From assembly GCA_002328865.1 (NCBI GenBank), contig DCWO01000086.1:1-20201 (forward strand): 20,201 bases of DNA, written 5' to 3'. The stretch comes from Dehalococcoidia bacterium UBA2160 (lineage in GTDB: Bacteria > Chloroflexota > Dehalococcoidia > Lucifugimonadales > UBA1123). Positions 1-7,530 of the stretch are shown here, in pieces. The number at the start of each line of letters is the position of its first letter. The stretch's first letter is position 1. The notes under the pieces were generated by a model. That model did not search any database and was not told where the DNA came from. It worked only from the letters and a program-made list of their open reading frames with translations. The position numbers were made by a program, and so were the translations under genes.

Positions 1-123
1 ATGGTTTCAAACCCTCCCCTACGGCTGAGTGTGATGCGTCATCCATTTGATACATGATGACGGCGACGACCGTGTGCTGTCGTACGCGCTTGGCGATGGC
101 GTCTGCCGCCCGTGAGACGCCCC

Positions 124-987
124 TTAACGCCCCTGGCGTCGCCGCTCGGCCCGGGTGCCGCGCGCCGCTTGCTGACGTCCTGCTGCCGCTTCCCCGGCCT
201 CGCCAGGGGACGTCAACCGCGCTTTCCACAGCAGAATTACGACGGTGATCCCGAGTATCAGCAACGCGATGTACTGGGCCTCCTGCATCCCCAACGCCCA
301 GATCTTGTCCTGGCGCAGGAATGTGATGCTGAACCGGCCAACCGAGTAGAACACCAGATACACGGCCCACAACATTCCGGCGGGTTTCAGTTTGCCTCTC
401 AGCCTCCAAATGATGAAGAGCGCAAACATGTTCCAAAGCATCTCGTAGGCGATCACGGGTTGGACCGTAACGCCGACGCCGTTGGCGCAGATTCGCGCAT
501 CGGAGGCAGGGTTGGTCCAGATGAATCCGAGCGCGAAGTCCCACGCCCTTGCGCAGTGTTCGCCGTTGACGATGTCGCCCAGCCGCCCTATCGTCTGGAC
601 GAAAAGCATCGCTGGAGCGGTGAGGTCTGCGATCACGCCCACGGGGTGCTTTTTGATGAGAGCATAGGTCGCAGCGGCGATGAAGCCGCCCAGGATCCCG
701 CCCCAAAGCCCGATTCCGCCGCTCCAGATGGCAAGCGATTGTCCGGGATTGCCCGAGTAGTAGCCCCAATTGTCGATGACGTGGACGAATCTCGCGCCGA
801 TTATGCCGCCGAGTATGCCCCAGATTGCGATGGAGTATATGTCGTCGGGATCGATCCCCTGCATGGGCGCCCATCGTCCCACCAGGTAGACGGCCGTGGC
901 AACCGCCACAAAACTGAAGAACCCGTGCCAACTAAGGACAAACGTCCCTAGAGTGAACAGGTTCGGACCTACTACAATTTCAACCAT
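124..987 (-). CDS. lgt: Prolipoprotein diacylglyceryl transferase
   Basis: Lgt is an integral membrane enzyme that transfers diacylglycerol from phosphatidylglycerol to the lipobox cysteine of prolipoproteins, the first step of lipoprotein maturation. The 287-residue protein has the family length and about seven hydrophobic segments. The Lgt signature is present at residues 134-143 as GRLGDIVNGE, and the C-terminal family block GRFSITFLRQD is at 217-227. The usual Asn of the signature (GRxGN) is Asp138 here, and the position of the essential Gly a few residues later is Ala146. These changes may be lineage-typical. The last 30 residues form a basic, Arg/Ala-rich cytoplasmic tail that is probably dispensable. 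The start ATG has a GGGAGG ribosome site about 12 bases upstream, slightly far. The gene diverges from the xer recombinase and has its own strong promoter. The family call is secure. Confidence 0.95.
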   Translation of the reverse strand: MVEIVVGPNLFTLGTFVLSWHGFFSFVAVATAVYLVGRWAPMQGIDPDDIYSIAIWGILGGIIGARFVHVIDNWGYYSGNPGQSLAIWSGGIGLWGGILGGFIAAATYALIKKHPVGVIADLTAPAMLFVQTIGRLGDIVNGEHCARAWDFALGFIWTNPASDARICANGVGVTVQPVIAYEMLWNMFALFIIWRLRGKLKPAGMLWAVYLVFYSVGRFSITFLRQDKIWALGMQEAQYIALLILGITVVILLWKARLTSPGEAGEAAAGRQQAARGTRAERRRQGR

Positions 988-1026
988 GAAACAGCCAATC
1001 CTCCCGAGGCGCCGCCTCGTAGGACA

Positions 1027-1055
1027 AATCTAAGTGTCCGCCGCTGCCGTGTCAA
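1027..1055 (-). promoter_or_regulatory. Sigma70-type promoter of lgt
   Basis: On the minus strand a perfect -35 TTGACA (1055-1050) is separated by 17 bases from a -10 TAGATT (1032-1027). It lies 40 bases upstream of the lgt start codon and gives a short leader containing GGGAGG. Confidence 0.65.
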
Positions 1056-1079
1056 GCTCAGCGTGGCCAAACAAGGGGC

Positions 1080-1090
1080 TATGGTAAACT
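1080..1090 (+). promoter_or_regulatory. Possible -10 region of the xer gene
   Basis: TATGGT (1080-1085) overlaps an extended TGGTAAACT (1082-1090), directly before the xer ATG at 1094. No convincing -35 is visible. With TATGGT as -10 the transcript would begin at or almost at the ATG, so a leaderless message is likely. With TAAACT as -10 transcription would start inside the first codons and the annotated start would be wrong. Confidence 0.3.
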
Positions 1091-1093
1091 GAA

Positions 1094-2023
1094 ATGCGAG
1101 TCGCGTCGAAATTGAAAGAAGACGAGTCGTTGCACGACGACGTCGATAATTTCCTTCACTACATGACCGTCGAGAGGGGCGTTTCAACGAATACGTTGGC
1201 CGCTTATCGCAACGACCTGAGTCAGCTCGTACAGTTCTTGGAAGAGCACGACGATTGCAGCGGATGGGCCAACGTGAACGATGCTGTAATTACTGAGTAC
1301 GTTCTGCATCTTCACGGACTAGGCTACTCCGATACGACCCGAGCGAGGAAGGTGGCGTCGGCAAAGTCGCTGTTCGGATTTTTGGTCAGAGAGGGATACC
1401 TAGATAAGGACCCGACCGAGAACGTGACTTCGCCGAAAGTCGGACGATCCCTGCCCGCGGCACTGACCGAAGACGAGGTCGACCGACTGCTCGCGGCCCC
1501 GAGCGTCGTCGACACGGCGGAGTCGGCTCGTGATCAGGCGATGCTCGAGCTCCTGTACGCCACAGGCATGCGGGTCACGGAACTGGTTTCCCTGGACCTG
1601 GAGGACCTGGACTTTGACAGCGCGTCCGTACGATGCTTCGGCAAAGGCGGCAAAGAGCGGATGATTCCGCTTCATGAGCAAGCGATCGAGGCGGTCAGCG
1701 CCTATTTGGGTGAAGGCCGTCCGGAACCGAAAGACAAAGCCTCGCGGCCAGCGGTCTTCCTCAATCGACGGGGATCCCGGCTCACCAGGCAGGGGTTCTG
1801 GCTCGTGCTGAAGAATTACGCCCGACAGGCAGGGCTGGAGGGGAAGATCACACCGCACACATTGAGACACAGTTTCGCCACCCATCTGTTGCGGGGAGGC
1901 GCGCAGCTCCGGCATGTCCAGGAGCTGTTGGGCCACGCGAGCATTACGACGACACAGGTGTACACGCATCTGACGTCCGAGCACGTCCGAACCGAGTACG
2001 ACAAAGCCCATCCGCGGGCGTGA
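1094..2023 (+). CDS. xerD: Tyrosine recombinase XerC/XerD family
   Basis: Site-specific tyrosine recombinase of 309 residues, the typical XerC/XerD size, expected to resolve chromosome dimers at a dif site during division. The N-terminal SAM-like core-binding domain spans roughly residues 12-105 and the catalytic domain about 122-305. All catalytic residues are visible: Arg160 (in TGMRVTEL), Lys184 (GKGGKER), His255 and Arg258 (PHTLRHSFATHLL), His281 (LLGHASI) and the nucleophile Tyr290 (QVYTHL). The C terminus ends in the Xer-type HPRA. No attL/attR or cargo is seen nearby and its neighbours are housekeeping genes, so this is a chromosomal Xer rather than an integron or phage integrase. XerC versus XerD cannot be decided, and the lineage may use a single Xer. 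The start is not marked by a good ribosome site, and a leaderless start is possible. Confidence 0.9.
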   Translation: MRVASKLKEDESLHDDVDNFLHYMTVERGVSTNTLAAYRNDLSQLVQFLEEHDDCSGWANVNDAVITEYVLHLHGLGYSDTTRARKVASAKSLFGFLVREGYLDKDPTENVTSPKVGRSLPAALTEDEVDRLLAAPSVVDTAESARDQAMLELLYATGMRVTELVSLDLEDLDFDSASVRCFGKGGKERMIPLHEQAIEAVSAYLGEGRPEPKDKASRPAVFLNRRGSRLTRQGFWLVLKNYARQAGLEGKITPHTLRHSFATHLLRGGAQLRHVQELLGHASITTTQVYTHLTSEHVRTEYDKAHPRA

Positions 2024-2071
2024 GCGAGACGAGCGCCACGGTCAGGTTGCCGCAAGATGAGGAGTTGCCCG

Positions 2072-2101
2072 TTGCGTCTGGCGCTGTTAGATCGATAGAA
2101 T
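2072..2101 (+). promoter_or_regulatory. Promoter for the small membrane protein (and perhaps uvrC)
   Basis: A -35 TTGCGT (2072-2077), an 18-base spacer and a -10 TAGAAT (2096-2101) lie about 40 bases before the start at 2143. No comparable promoter is evident in the 72 bases before uvrC, so this one may drive both genes. Confidence 0.5.
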
Positions 2102-2142
2102 TGATTCACCTGCAACGTTAAGGACGAAACAGGAGTACACGA

Positions 2143-2499
2143 ATGCCAAGCAAACGCAGAAGAGTCGCCTCACGCCAAGCTGAGCTCAGTCAACGCAAGC
2201 GACGTTCACGAAACCGAGCTGCTCAATCCGCTGTCCCGTCTCAGCCTGCGACGTCCCCGTCCCCCGCTTCGACCGAGATGGAAGGCGGCGCCGAAGCCGC
2301 GGCCGCTCCCCGACCGGCGTCGATTCCAGCGCAGCCCCGACAGGCGACGCGACAGAGTCGAGCGGGACGCAGGCGGACTCCCGCTAAAGTCGAACCGTTG
2401 CCGACGTATTCGTACCTGGGCTCCGAGCTCAAGCGAATCGGCGCGCTGACCTTTGTAATAGTTGTGCTCCTGGGCATACTTACCGCAGTATTGAGGTAG
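2143..2499 (+). CDS. Small basic, proline-rich protein with C-terminal membrane helix (unknown function)
   Basis: I do not recognise a function. The 118-residue protein begins with a strongly basic stretch (residues 4-26, rich in Lys/Arg). A low-complexity Pro/Ala/Ser/Gln-rich region follows (about 30-70), then a second basic patch (71-82) and a single hydrophobic helix at 101-117 that ends one residue from the C terminus. The topology suggests a tail-anchored protein with a disordered, nucleic-acid- or phospholipid-binding cytoplasmic part. The start is well supported: AGGAG ends 7 bases before the ATG, with a promoter further upstream. It lies between xer and uvrC on the same strand, 72 bases before uvrC. 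The length and single helix recall SecE, but the conserved SecE amphipathic segment is absent. It is probably a lineage-specific conserved protein. Confidence 0.75.
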   Translation: MPSKRRRVASRQAELSQRKRRSRNRAAQSAVPSQPATSPSPASTEMEGGAEAAAAPRPASIPAQPRQATRQSRAGRRRTPAKVEPLPTYSYLGSELKRIGALTFVIVVLLGILTAVLR

Positions 2500-2571
2500 A
2501 CCTCCAGAGCGACTCAGCGCTCGGGCGCCATCTCCGCGGCTCAATCCTGTATCGCTGATCCAGAGGACGGC

Positions 2572-4449
2572 TTGGTCAACACCGCCAGGAAATTCGACCA
2601 ACGACTCAAAGCCACGCCTACCAAGCCCGGCGTATACCTCATGCGCTCCGACACCGAGAGCATCCTGTACGTCGGCAAGGCCGCCAGCCTCAAGCATCGG
2701 GTGTCCAGCTACTTCGCGAGCCCCTCCGGTCTTCCCCCGAAGATTCGCCAGATGGTGCGCAAAGTTGCGAACTTCGAGTTCATCGTCACCGAGTCCGAGC
2801 AAGAGGCCCTCATACTCGAGTGCAACCTCATCAAAGAGCATCAGCCGCCCTACAACGCCCGGCTGAAAGACGACAAGTCCTACCCGTTCATCAAGATCGA
2901 CCTGACCGAGGAGTTCCCGCTCATCTACGTTACGCGCAGGGTTTCCTCCGATGGGGCAAAGTACTTCGGACCGTACGCCAGCGCAACCAGTGTTCGACGC
3001 ACTCTGGCGACGCTCAAGAAGCTGTTCCCGTACAGGTCCTGCACCAAGAACATCACCGGGAACGACCCGCGAGCGTGCCTGGACTACTTCATCCATCGTT
3101 GCGCCGGTCCATGCATCGGCGCGGTCGACAAGGACCGATACCGGGAGATCATCGACCAGGTGGCGCATTTCCTGGAGGGCAAAACCGAAAAGGTCGTCAA
3201 AGGCATCGAACGTCGGATGCTGGACGCAGCCGAAGGCCTGGAGTTCGAGAAGGCGGCGGCCCTTCGCGACCAGATACAGGCCATCGAGAGAGTCCACGAA
3301 GGCCAGAAAGTGCTGCATCTGTCCTCTGAGAACCTGGACGTAATCGCCGGCGCCCAGGGCACACGAGAGTCGTGGATCGAGATATTCTTCATCCGACAGG
3401 GCAAACTCATCGGCCGCGACAGCTTCCTGATGCACGGCACCGAAGAAGACGACCCAACCGAGGTGCTCACGGCGTTCGTAAAGCAGTTCTACGACGCCAC
3501 CCCATACGTTCCGCCTCGGATTTTGGTTGAGCGTCAGTTAGACGACATCGACACCATCCAGACTTGGCTTTCGGAGAAGCGACAGAGCCAGGTTCGCGTC
3601 CACGTTCCGCAGAGGGGCGAGAAACGCAAACTGGTCCAGATGGTCTCCGACAACGCCTCGCAAGCCCTGGAGCAGCTCACCATTCGTCGTATTCACGAGG
3701 AATCGAACAACACCTCGGCGATCGACGAGCTTCAGGAAGCGCTGAGCCTGCCCTCCCTGCCGAATCGAATCGAGTGTTACGACATCTCGAACATTCAGGG
3801 CACAAACTCCGTCGGCAGCATGGTGGTGTTCGAGGACGGCAAGCCGAAGACTGCCCACTACCGCCGATTCAAGATCAAGACCGTTGTCGGCCCGGATGAC
3901 TACTCTTCGATGCGCGAGGTGCTGACCCGCCGGTTCAAGCGGCTGTCAGACTCCCGCAAGGAGAACGCGAACAGCGGGGACTCGAACGGAAGCGACCCCG
4001 AGGGCGCCAGGGCGGCCTGGGGCATCATCCCGGACCTGGTCATCATCGACGGCGGCAAAGGCCACCTCGGCGCCGCGTTGCAGGTGTTCTTGGAACTTGG
4101 CATCGACGACGTTCCCCTAGCCAGCTTGGCCAAAGAGAACGAGGAGTTGTTCGTCCCTTACGTGCAGGAAAGCATCGTGCTCCCCAGGACGTCTCAAGGC
4201 CTGTTCCTGGTGCAACGGATCAGGGACGAGGCGCACCGGTTCGCGATCACATTCCACCGTCAGCGCAGGTCGAAAAGCAGCATCAAATCGGTGCTCGACG
4301 TTGTGCCCGGCATTGGTCCGAAGCGCAAGCGGATGCTGCTCCGGCGGTTCGGCTCGGTCAAGGGCATCCGGGACGCGCAACTCGAGGAGATCGCGGCCGT
4401 CCCCGGGATGACAATGCGGGCTGCACAAGCGTTGAAAGCGCAGATATAA
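2572..4449 (+). CDS. uvrC: UvrABC excinuclease subunit C
   Basis: UvrC makes both incisions around a bulky DNA lesion in nucleotide excision repair, recruited by UvrB. The 625 residues match the family length and all domains are in order. An N-terminal GIY-YIG nuclease lies at about 15-95, with Tyr22 in GVY, Tyr33 in YVGKA, Arg43 and Glu83. A Cys-rich segment follows near 155-185. The UVR (UvrB-binding) motif is in the region around residues 205-240 (EFEKAAALRDQI). The RNase H-like C-terminal nuclease contains ECYDISNIQG and DLVIIDGGKGH. A tandem helix-hairpin-helix pair closes the protein (VPGIGPKRKRMLL and AAVPGMTMRAAQAL). The start codon is TTG at 2572, preceded by AGAGGA at suitable spacing, and the GIY-YIG domain begins where expected. 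A region near residues 465-480 is Ser/Asn/Gly-rich, an insertion of the kind common in this family. Confidence 0.97.
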   Translation: MVNTARKFDQRLKATPTKPGVYLMRSDTESILYVGKAASLKHRVSSYFASPSGLPPKIRQMVRKVANFEFIVTESEQEALILECNLIKEHQPPYNARLKDDKSYPFIKIDLTEEFPLIYVTRRVSSDGAKYFGPYASATSVRRTLATLKKLFPYRSCTKNITGNDPRACLDYFIHRCAGPCIGAVDKDRYREIIDQVAHFLEGKTEKVVKGIERRMLDAAEGLEFEKAAALRDQIQAIERVHEGQKVLHLSSENLDVIAGAQGTRESWIEIFFIRQGKLIGRDSFLMHGTEEDDPTEVLTAFVKQFYDATPYVPPRILVERQLDDIDTIQTWLSEKRQSQVRVHVPQRGEKRKLVQMVSDNASQALEQLTIRRIHEESNNTSAIDELQEALSLPSLPNRIECYDISNIQGTNSVGSMVVFEDGKPKTAHYRRFKIKTVVGPDDYSSMREVLTRRFKRLSDSRKENANSGDSNGSDPEGARAAWGIIPDLVIIDGGKGHLGAALQVFLELGIDDVPLASLAKENEELFVPYVQESIVLPRTSQGLFLVQRIRDEAHRFAITFHRQRRSKSSIKSVLDVVPGIGPKRKRMLLRRFGSVKGIRDAQLEEIAAVPGMTMRAAQALKAQI

Positions 4450-4750
4450 CCTCTGGCCGCGCTGCTTTGCGTTTAAGCTAGGATCATCTCGCGCCTGGGT
4501 CGGTGGTCAATTGCGGCGCTTGTTGTTTTGCGTGTAAGTTAGGTATCGCATCTGGGCAGCGGCGAAAAGCTCGCTTCGGCCACGACCAAAGGGACTTAAT
4601 GGACTCAAGGGACGCCAGGAATTGGGTGACTAGCCCCTGGACGACCCAACTGTAACGACGACCCCAACCAGTCGCCGACCCACCTGCAGAATTAGCAAGC
4701 CATTAGGCGGTTCGGCGCCCCATCACTGAACAGAATGGCATCAACCGCCC
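4450..4750. other. Convergent intergenic gap, no secure gene
   Basis: This 301-base gap lies between the convergent uvrC and slipin genes. It holds the imperfect tandem repeat listed separately and an 18-codon micro-ORF (ATG at 4600, preceded by AAGGGA) that I cannot support as a gene. No tRNA, obvious rho-independent terminator or protein homology is visible. Confidence 0.5.
4458..4562 (+). repeat. Two imperfect direct repeats of about 45 bases
   Basis: Copy 1 (about 4458-4502) and copy 2 (about 4515-4562) share in order GCGCT, TTTGCGT, TAAG-TAGG, ATC, CGC and CTGGG-CGG. The period is about 60 bases. Each copy contains a TAAG(C/T)TAGG-type element that could act as a -10 region, although the flanking genes are convergent. 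Confidence 0.45.
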
Positions 4751-5620
4751 TTACGACGAGTCGTCGTTGTCCCCGTTCGATCCGCCGCTGGCCATGTTGA
4801 TGAACGGGTTCAGCAGTTTGGTGAACTCCATCGGGAAGATGAACTTGGTCGACGAGCTGGAGCCCAGCGCCTTCAGGGTGTCGAAATACTGCAGGCTCAG
4901 CGTGTTGGCGTCGACGTTCTGGGCGACGCTGTAGATCCGATCGAGCGCGGTGCTGAAGCCTTCGGCCCTGAGCACGGCGGCTTGCTGGTCGCCTTCCGCT
5001 GTCAGAATCTCGGACTGTCGCGAGCCTTCGGCGCGCAGGATGGCCGACTGCTTCTCGCCCTCGGCGACGGTGATGGCGGCCTGCCTGGTGCCCTCTGCCT
5101 CGGTTACCGCCGCGCGACGCAAGCGTTCCGCTGCCATCTGCCTGTTCATGGACTCCTGGATGTCCCTGGCAGGCTCGATTTCGCGGATTTCGACCTGGTT
5201 GACCTTGATCCCCCAACGGCCGGTGATCTCGTCCAGCTTAATGCGCAACTCCGTGTTGATGCGCTCTCTCTGGGACAGCACGTCATCGACGGTCATCTCG
5301 CCGATAACGGCACGCAACGTTGTCGTGGCGATGCCGACGACCGCGCTGTGGTAGTCGACGACGTCCAACACAGACTTGTGCGCTTCGTTTTCGAGGATCC
5401 TCATGTACACGAGAAAGTCGATTTCGATCGGCGCGTTGTCCTTTGTGATATTGGTCTGCCTGGGTATGGACACGACTTCTTCGCGAGTATCGACGAACTG
5501 CGTTGAATGCAACGGCCACAAGAGAATCTGGAATCCGGCTTTTCGCATCTCGGCAAACTTGCCGAATTTGAACACGGCCAACAATTCGTACTGCTTAACG
5601 ATCCTGACATATGGAATCAT
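4751..5620 (-). CDS. Slipin / stomatin-like SPFH (band 7) protein without N-terminal membrane segment
   Basis: SPFH/band-7 protein of 289 residues, predicted to oligomerise into membrane-associated cages or microdomains. The SPFH domain covers about residues 5-165, starting VRIVKQYE, the point where family members normally emerge from an N-terminal membrane hairpin. No hydrophobic anchor precedes it. The start is firm: GAGGAG sits just before the ATG and the previous gene ends 12 bases upstream. Residues 165-222 form a helical rod with AEG at 175, 186, 197, 208 and 219, an exact 11-residue period. The conserved slipin tail TKFIFPMEFTKLL is at 258-270, followed by a Gly/Asn/Asp/Ser-rich end. 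The gene is second in an operon behind the NfeD protease. In archaeal PH1510/PH1511, the NfeD-type protease cleaves its partner stomatin, so a similar relationship is inferred here. Confidence 0.9.
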   Translation of the reverse strand: MIPYVRIVKQYELLAVFKFGKFAEMRKAGFQILLWPLHSTQFVDTREEVVSIPRQTNITKDNAPIEIDFLVYMRILENEAHKSVLDVVDYHSAVVGIATTTLRAVIGEMTVDDVLSQRERINTELRIKLDEITGRWGIKVNQVEIREIEPARDIQESMNRQMAAERLRRAAVTEAEGTRQAAITVAEGEKQSAILRAEGSRQSEILTAEGDQQAAVLRAEGFSTALDRIYSVAQNVDANTLSLQYFDTLKALGSSSSTKFIFPMEFTKLLNPFINMASGGSNGDNDDSS

Positions 5621-5632
5621 GACGTCTCCTCC

Positions 5633-6973
5633 TCACTCCTCGATAGCATCCGCTCTGAACACCTTTAAGGTCGTGCCGTCTACTTCGGCAACCACAATCT
5701 TCTCGCCGGTTGCGATCGGCCCGCCGTCGTCTGATTCCGCAGACCACAACTCGCTGGCAACTTGGACCGTCCCTCTGGGTTCTAGCGCTGTCGTGGTCAC
5801 CCCTGTGTCGCCGACCAGTTGCCTGCTATTAGATACGTAATGCGTCAGCTTCGACGACCTGATGCCCATGAACAGCATCCCGCCGAACGAAAAAAACACC
5901 GCGCTGACGGCGGCGATGGCCCAGACGCTGACGCCGATTGTCGGGGCGGGAATCGCCGGAGGACTGAAGCGGGCGAACATCAGGAACGCGCCGACCACGA
6001 AGCTGACCCCGCCCGAGAGACCGAAAACGCCCAATCCAGGCGCGAGCAGCTCTAAGTACAGCAACCCCATGCCCAGGAGGATAAGGCCGACGCCTACCCA
6101 GTTGACCGGCAGGTTGCCCGCGCCGACGAATGCTAAGGCAAGAAGGGCCGCCCCGACAGCTCCCGGAGCGATGAGACCAGGGTTCAGCAATTCGACGATC
6201 AAGAGGACTCCGCCAAGTGCCATCAGTATGAACGCAATCTGCGGGTCGGCGACGACGTCCAGGAAGCGTTCGACCATGTTGCGATCGACGGGCTCGATCT
6301 CAATGGCGTCCGTATCCAGAGTGACTTGCCCTCCAGCAACGGACACGGTGACTCCGTCGAGCTTGGTCAACAGGTCGTCCAGGTCTCTCGCGACGAGATC
6401 GATCACGTCCAACTCGAGCGCTTCGGATTCCGTGTACGATGTGGCGTCCAGCACGGTCCTGTCGAGGGCGTCGACATTTCGGTCTCGCTGGTCTGCGATG
6501 CTTCGCAGGAACGCCGCGGCGTCTTGCGTCGCTTTGGACTTGATGGTGTCGTCAAGCTCGTCCCCGCCCGCTCCCACGGGTGAGGCGGCGCCGACGTTGG
6601 TGGCCGGGGCCATGGCGGCGATGTGGGCGGCTGCGAGGATGAATGTGCCCGCCGAGGCCGCGTGGGCGCCTGACGGCGAGACGAATATGATGACGGGGAT
6701 CGGTGAATCGAGCGTGGCCGAGACCATGTCGCGCGTGGTGTCGAACAAACCGCCTGGGGTGTCGAGTTCGACTATGACGAAGGCCGCGCCATCTTTGGCA
6801 GCCTGCTCCAACCCTCGGGTGAAGAACCTGCCCGAGACAGGTTGGATTACGCTGTCGATCCGAAGTAGAGCGGCATGCGGTTTCGGTTGAGCAGCGGCTT
6901 CACGCGGAATCGCGACTAACGCGATCAGCGCCACGACGACGAGCATCCACAAGGCCAAGGACAAGGTTCTCAT
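5633..6973 (-). CDS. nfeD: NfeD-family membrane serine protease (ClpP-like domain plus NfeD domain)
   Basis: Long-form NfeD protein of 446 residues with a signal peptide (about 1-28, cleavage near AAA-QP). A ClpP/SppA-fold protease domain covers about 33-200, four to five membrane helices cover about 245-355, and a C-terminal OB-fold NfeD domain covers about 375-446. The oxyanion motif DTPGG is at 71-75. By comparison with PH1510 the nucleophile is Ser107 (AASAGT) and the general base probably Lys147 (KATQDAAA), which makes an active Ser-Lys protease likely. Family members cleave or regulate a partner stomatin, and the next gene, 12 bases downstream, encodes exactly such a protein. The start ATG has GGAGAGG six bases upstream and a perfect TATAAT further up. 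The protease domain should face outside the cytoplasm. Confidence 0.93.
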   Translation of the reverse strand: MRTLSLALWMLVVVALIALVAIPREAAAQPKPHAALLRIDSVIQPVSGRFFTRGLEQAAKDGAAFVIVELDTPGGLFDTTRDMVSATLDSPIPVIIFVSPSGAHAASAGTFILAAAHIAAMAPATNVGAASPVGAGGDELDDTIKSKATQDAAAFLRSIADQRDRNVDALDRTVLDATSYTESEALELDVIDLVARDLDDLLTKLDGVTVSVAGGQVTLDTDAIEIEPVDRNMVERFLDVVADPQIAFILMALGGVLLIVELLNPGLIAPGAVGAALLALAFVGAGNLPVNWVGVGLILLGMGLLYLELLAPGLGVFGLSGGVSFVVGAFLMFARFSPPAIPAPTIGVSVWAIAAVSAVFFSFGGMLFMGIRSSKLTHYVSNSRQLVGDTGVTTTALEPRGTVQVASELWSAESDDGGPIATGEKIVVAEVDGTTLKVFRADAIEE

Positions 6974-7017
6974 GCAAGACCTCTCCTCTCTAAGCGGAGG
7001 ACTGACACGACGGACCC

Positions 7018-7023
7018 ATTATA
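7018..7023 (-). promoter_or_regulatory. -10 element of the nfeD-slipin operon
   Basis: A perfect minus-strand TATAAT (7023-7018) lies 44 bases upstream of the nfeD ATG, just beyond the stop of the PIN gene. A matching -35 is weak (CCGTGA at 17 bases), so the promoter may rely on an activator or on the TG preceding the -10. Confidence 0.5.
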
Positions 7024-7050
7024 CATGAGCCACCAGAGGATCACGGTGGT

Positions 7051-7446
7051 TCAGTAGGACAGCACGTCGCAGCCTTGGGCTTCGTACCATTCGACAGAGC
7101 GCGTACGTACGGGAATCCCGCGCTCGCGTGATACGACGACGTTCACTGCACGCATGATTCGGTCGTCGTCGGAAACGCCGTCATCAGGAGCGAATCGCAT
7201 CGATCCAGCTTCTCTGGCGAGTTCGCCGGTTATCGGAATCTGCGTAATGAATCTGAGCAAGGCGACTAGCTGTATCTCAGCACGGCGATCGACGACTCTA
7301 TCCTTCCACAGGTACAGGACGGTCATCGCGGTCACCGCCGCCGTCTCGTCGCCGGACAATGCGTGCTCCATCACTTCGCGCGCGCCCTGGTCGCCTTCGA
7401 GGCAGTCGGTCAGGACCGCGATGTCCAGCAGCGATGACTCCGGCAT
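7051..7446 (-). CDS. PIN-domain protein, VapC-like, with degenerate active site
   Basis: The 131 residues have the length and layout of a PIN-domain ribonuclease. LLDIAVLTDCL at 6-16 supplies the first acidic residue, Asp8. A hydrophobic strand TAMTVLYLW (39-47) stands where PIN proteins carry a conserved Glu, which is missing here. DDDRIMRAVNVV (93-104) provides the third acidic site, and VRTRSVEW (113-120) replaces the usual T-x-D-x-D-F. At least one of the four catalytic acids is therefore lost or moved, so the nuclease may be weakened or inactive. The start is fixed by AGAGGA upstream and an in-frame stop eight codons before the ATG. It follows a ribbon-helix-helix gene by 84 bases, the usual antitoxin-then-toxin order. 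The toxin role is inferred from context. Confidence 0.7.
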   Translation of the reverse strand: MPESSLLDIAVLTDCLEGDQGAREVMEHALSGDETAAVTAMTVLYLWKDRVVDRRAEIQLVALLRFITQIPITGELAREAGSMRFAPDDGVSDDDRIMRAVNVVVSRERGIPVRTRSVEWYEAQGCDVLSY

Positions 7447-7530
7447 TGGTTCGATGTCCTCTGTCGTAGCTTAAGAAGGGGTCGGCAGTTGTCCGGCGAC
7501 GTGAACACAACGCCCGCCCGGCTCATCAGC

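Noticed and set aside
1..123. A minus-strand open frame running off the left edge (two possible ATG codons at 55 and 46)
   Set aside because: It reads like protein for about 40 residues beyond the lgt stop, but it has no ribosome site, continues open into the lgt tail and matches nothing recognisable. The visible part is too short to support a gene.
112..951. A 279-codon plus-strand frame antisense to lgt
   Set aside because: lgt on the other strand has its signature motifs and a good promoter. The plus-strand translation resembles no protein.
2143..2499. Assignment of the small membrane protein as SecE
   Set aside because: Size and single C-terminal helix fit, but the conserved amphipathic SecE motif before the helix is missing and no nusG or ribosomal genes are adjacent.
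2206..3435. A 409-codon open frame on the minus strand across the small protein gene and uvrC
   Set aside because: It is antisense to a complete uvrC with all domains, has low-complexity Gly/Arg/Leu composition and no ribosome site. Long antisense frames are common in GC-rich genes.
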